A DNA stretch of 6,885 nucleotides from Candidatus Ruminimicrobiellum caprinum. Its GTDB lineage: Bacteria; Elusimicrobiota; Endomicrobiia; Endomicrobiales; Endomicrobiaceae. The notes beneath the pieces are model-generated. The model was not told the origin of the DNA and searched no databases. It saw nothing but the letters and a program-made list of their open reading frames with translations. The first letter of the stretch is position 1. Every line of letters begins with the position of its first letter. The stretch covers positions 1 through 6,885 of the forward strand of contig JAFPUA010000227.1 in assembly GCA_017413305.1 (NCBI GenBank), given 5' to 3'. This document shows positions 4,407 to 6,885 of the stretch, piece by piece. Made by a program: the position numbers and the translations under genes.

Positions 4407-5588
4407 ATGACGAAATGTTTAAAATTTTTTTTATTTGCGTTGTTGCTTTTTTTATGTTCAAATGTTTTTGCGACACAAATGACAGGCAGCAACATAGAAG
4501 CTGACATTTGTTTGGCTCCTGCAGAGTTTGCAATGCAGTCTGATTGGATAAACGCAGATTCTTATATAGGATTCTGTGAAGAGCCTGAAATAAAACATGA
4601 AGACATTGATCCTGCTCAGGAAACATCTTCGGAACAATCTTTCTTTTCAATTTTCGATTATATCCCCAACACAAACAACACTTTAATTGATTCTGCCAGC
4701 CTAAAAGATGTCATCAGCATTAAAAGTGAAGGTGCTGTTGATATATCCGTAAAGTATAACGACCAATACAATGTGCCGATAACTTCAGGATATCCTAAAT
4801 TGTATTATAAAAAACAGGATACCTCAGACGATGTTACAGAAGTGACGTTATCTTCCGTCGGTGGAAATACTTTTTCAACATCTTTAACTATGGACTACGG
4901 CGCATATGAGTACTATGTAAAAGCAACCAATGCTCATTATCCCGGAGAATATTCCACTATTGCAAACAAAAAGATTTTTGTTGTAACAGAAAGACCGCAC
5001 AATTTTCAAAATTTAAATCCGAACTTACAAGATAATAATGCAACTTCAAACGCTATAGTAAATTTTAACTGGAGCGTGGAAAAAGGTGTTTCTACCGATA
5101 TTTTAAAGCATACCCTTTATTTGGGAACTTCGGAAAGCTCTATGCAATCGTATGATGCAGACACAGTCTCTTCTTATACGGTAAAGAATTTATTGTCCAG
5201 AGCAAGATATTATTGGAAAGTTGAAGTTGAAAATCAGTATGGGGCAAAGTTAATCTCTCCGACGATATATCAATTTGTTACATTGGGTGAAATAAAAAAG
5301 GCTTACAACGCACCAAATCCTTTTAACCCGCAGAAAGGGCAAAAAACAAGAATATTTTTTGAAATGGCTGAAGACGGTAAAGCGGATATTGATGTTTATT
5401 CCGAGTACGGCGACAAAATTTTTCACACAACTTGTGACAATTTATCTGCAGGAAACAATGAGTATTCTTACAACGGGCGAGATGATTACGGCAAAATTTT
5501 ATATAACGGCACTTATTTATGTGTAATTAAAAAGAAATATTCCGGACACACGAGTACAGAACGATGCAGGCTTTTAATAATAAAATAA
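4407..5588 (+). CDS. Secreted protein with FN3-like and C-terminal FlgD-Ig/T9SS-like domains
   Basis: This 393-residue exported protein is of unknown specific role. Residues 1-22 are a signal peptide (MTKCLKFF, then LFALLLFLCSNVFA), probably cut after Ala22; the Cys17 context does not fit a lipobox. Residues 30-95 are acidic and low in structure. Residues 100-195 form a beta-rich Ig-like region (TSGYPKLYYKKQD to YEYYVKATNAHYPGEYS). Residues 197-293 resemble a fibronectin type III domain (NFNWSVEKG...HTLYLGTS...YYWKVEVENQYGAK...YQFVTLG). Residues 299-393 carry APNPFNPQKGQKTRIFFEM, then DIDVYSEYGDKIF, NGRDDYGKILYNGTYLCVI and a beta-strand end. This is the pattern shared by FlgD Ig-like domains and type IX secretion C-terminal sorting domains. 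No clear ribosome site precedes ATG 4407, but the signal peptide fixes the start. It overlaps the next gene, a PorV/PorQ-like barrel, by 25 nt. Confidence 0.82.
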   Translation: MTKCLKFFLFALLLFLCSNVFATQMTGSNIEADICLAPAEFAMQSDWINADSYIGFCEEPEIKHEDIDPAQETSSEQSFFSIFDYIPNTNNTLIDSASLKDVISIKSEGAVDISVKYNDQYNVPITSGYPKLYYKKQDTSDDVTEVTLSSVGGNTFSTSLTMDYGAYEYYVKATNAHYPGEYSTIANKKIFVVTERPHNFQNLNPNLQDNNATSNAIVNFNWSVEKGVSTDILKHTLYLGTSESSMQSYDADTVSSYTVKNLLSRARYYWKVEVENQYGAKLISPTIYQFVTLGEIKKAYNAPNPFNPQKGQKTRIFFEMAEDGKADIDVYSEYGDKIFHTTCDNLSAGNNEYSYNGRDDYGKILYNGTYLCVIKKKYSGHTSTERCRLLIIK

Positions 5589-6885
5589 TTTTATCGATTT
5601 TAATAATATTTTTGTTTTTCTCTTCAAGTTATGCTGACGGAAAAAGAAAAAACTTTCTTTCTCACGGGCCTTCGGTATCTTCCTTTGCTCAAGGCGAAAC
5701 TGTTCTTAACAATCTTGATGATCCATCGATAATTTTTTACAATCCGTCTCTTTTAAGTTATTTTAACTATAACACCGCAGAACTGTCCAGATATAACCTT
5801 TTTGACGGAACATCTTATAATTCGGCTGCATTAAATTTCAGGCTGTTTAATAATTTCCATATAGGTTTTAATGCCATTGATTTAGCAAGCGGCGATGTAG
5901 AACTAAGAAAAGACCCTTATGATGCTCCAAAAACGGTAAAAACCAACCAATGGGCGTACATCCTTGCACTTGCTACGGAAATAAAACCAATTAAGACATC
6001 TGTCGGTGTAAACTTCAAATACATTTATCTTGATTTATACGAAAAGAAAAACGGCGGATATTCCATAGACGCGGCCATGTCAAAATTTTTTGAAAATGTC
6101 GATATGAAATATTTTCAGGCAAATTTCGGGGTAGGTATTTCTGCGCAGAATTTTTATAATTCAGGAGTAACTCTTGACGAGTATAATGAAAAATTCCAAA
6201 ATATTTTTATTTTAAGTACATTGATGCAGATACCTGTGTTTTATCATTTTTCAAGTAAAGACACGATTACAGTTTCTTTAGATGCAAGAAATGAAGATTC
6301 TCATAACGAGTTTGCTGCAGGACTGGAATATAAATTTATAGAAAAATATTCGTTAAGAGGCGGTTGGTACACAGACCATATTACCGCAGGGTTAGGGGCG
6401 GCATTTTCGTGGTTTGTGGTAAACTATTCGATAGACTTTAATGAACTTGATATAATTAATAGATTTTCCGTAGCTTACAGATGGAACAAAAAGAAGCCCT
6501 CTGATATCGAACTGGAAAAAGAAGCCTATGCGGCACTAAACCAAGCCGAACTTTCTCAAAAAGAAGCAGAACAAATGTTTGATGAAGCAAAAAAATATTA
6601 TTCCAACAAACAGTATTTATATGCTACAGACCTGTTACAGAAAATTATTATGAATTATCCCGATTACGATTCTCCTAATTTTTATTATAACAAAATTAAA
6701 TCTTCCATGACGGAAAACTCAAGTTCGGAATTAGATAGTAGTTTTGAAGAATTTTCTTATGCGGCAGGATATATAAGCTACTATAAGAATGATTATTATC
6801 AATGTTTAAAAGAATGGGCAAAATATCTTCAATTTGAAGATGATAATAAGGAAGTAAAACAATATTATGACAAAGTTAATAAAAT
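5564..6885 (+). CDS. PorV/PorQ-like outer-membrane beta-barrel protein with C-terminal TPR-like helices, 3' incomplete
   Basis: The frame is open from ATG 5564 to the right window edge (440 codons seen). Residues 1-24 are a signal peptide (MQAFNNKIILSILIIFLFFSSSYA^DG), which supports this start even though the ribosome site is weak. The start lies 25 nt inside the upstream gene, suggesting translational coupling. Residues about 30-308 show alternating strands rich in aromatics and the N-terminal pattern GPSVSSFAQGETVLNNLDDPSIIFYNPSLLSY, typical of PorV/PorQ/UPF0164-type barrels (a gene-product class with 'A..A.G......D..A...NPA.L'). Later strands include GLEYKFIEKYSLRGGWYT and FSVAYRWN. Residues about 315-375 (EAEQMFDEAKKYYSNKQYLYATDLLQKIIMNYPDY) and 395-435 (YISYYKNDYYQCLKEWAKYLQFEDDNKE) look like tetratricopeptide-type helices, presumably periplasmic. 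In Bacteroidota, PorV carries type IX cargo; whether that role applies here is inference. Confidence 0.82.
   Translation, partial: MQAFNNKIILSILIIFLFFSSSYADGKRKNFLSHGPSVSSFAQGETVLNNLDDPSIIFYNPSLLSYFNYNTAELSRYNLFDGTSYNSAALNFRLFNNFHIGFNAIDLASGDVELRKDPYDAPKTVKTNQWAYILALATEIKPIKTSVGVNFKYIYLDLYEKKNGGYSIDAAMSKFFENVDMKYFQANFGVGISAQNFYNSGVTLDEYNEKFQNIFILSTLMQIPVFYHFSSKDTITVSLDARNEDSHNEFAAGLEYKFIEKYSLRGGWYTDHITAGLGAAFSWFVVNYSIDFNELDIINRFSVAYRWNKKKPSDIELEKEAYAALNQAELSQKEAEQMFDEAKKYYSNKQYLYATDLLQKIIMNYPDYDSPNFYYNKIKSSMTENSSSELDSSFEEFSYAAGYISYYKNDYYQCLKEWAKYLQFEDDNKEVKQYYDKVNK

Noticed and set aside
4405..4674. Minus-strand open frame opposite the start of the FN3/FlgD-like gene
   Set aside because: The plus strand encodes a good signal peptide and domain protein here. 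The minus product has no recognisable features.

Overview
The window is AT-rich bacterial DNA. It looks like a member of the Elusimicrobiota (Elusimicrobium/Endomicrobium type), although this is an inference without any database search. The reasons are a lone short type IV pilin-like protein of the 'KEAEGYALLASIRSAQERYYLEYGNF' style, a PorV/PorQ-like barrel fused to TPR-like helices beside a secreted protein with a FlgD/type IX-like C-terminal domain, low GC with Lys/Ile/Asn-rich proteins, and long palindromic noncoding spacers. Another deep-branching Gram-negative phylum is possible.

Layout. (1) Bases 3-500 are the 3' end of a gene cut by the window edge; the product is membrane-associated and tentatively TadE/TadG-like. 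(2) Bases 501-860 have no gene. They hold a nested inverted-repeat element (about 568-789, with an extra left-end copy at 502-532) and then two hairpins lying downstream of the pilin gene. (3) Bases 861-1482 carry a minus-strand pilin-like gene with a clear sigma70-type promoter. It diverges from a small XRE-family regulator (1483-1806), and the shared intergenic region contains two perfect dyads that could be operators. (4) plsY (1887-2462) and gpsA (2669-3661) act in succession in glycerol-phospholipid synthesis: GpsA makes sn-glycerol 3-phosphate and PlsY acylates it. They are separated by 206 bases with two long hairpins and short direct repeats. (5) gpsA is followed closely by an HU/IHF gene, a MerR-type regulator and tRNA-Pro(CGG). 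The HU/IHF-MerR-tRNA-Pro order is known from distant bacteria. (6) A secreted FN3/FlgD-like protein (4407-5588) overlaps by 25 nt a PorV/PorQ-like outer-membrane barrel protein with TPR-like helices (5564 to window end, incomplete). The pair looks like a cell-envelope or surface-secretion module.

The most interesting parts are the FlgD-like-CTD/PorV-TPR pair, the nested palindromic spacer elements, and the operator-like dyad in the pilin leader. No CRISPR array, transposase or rRNA was seen.
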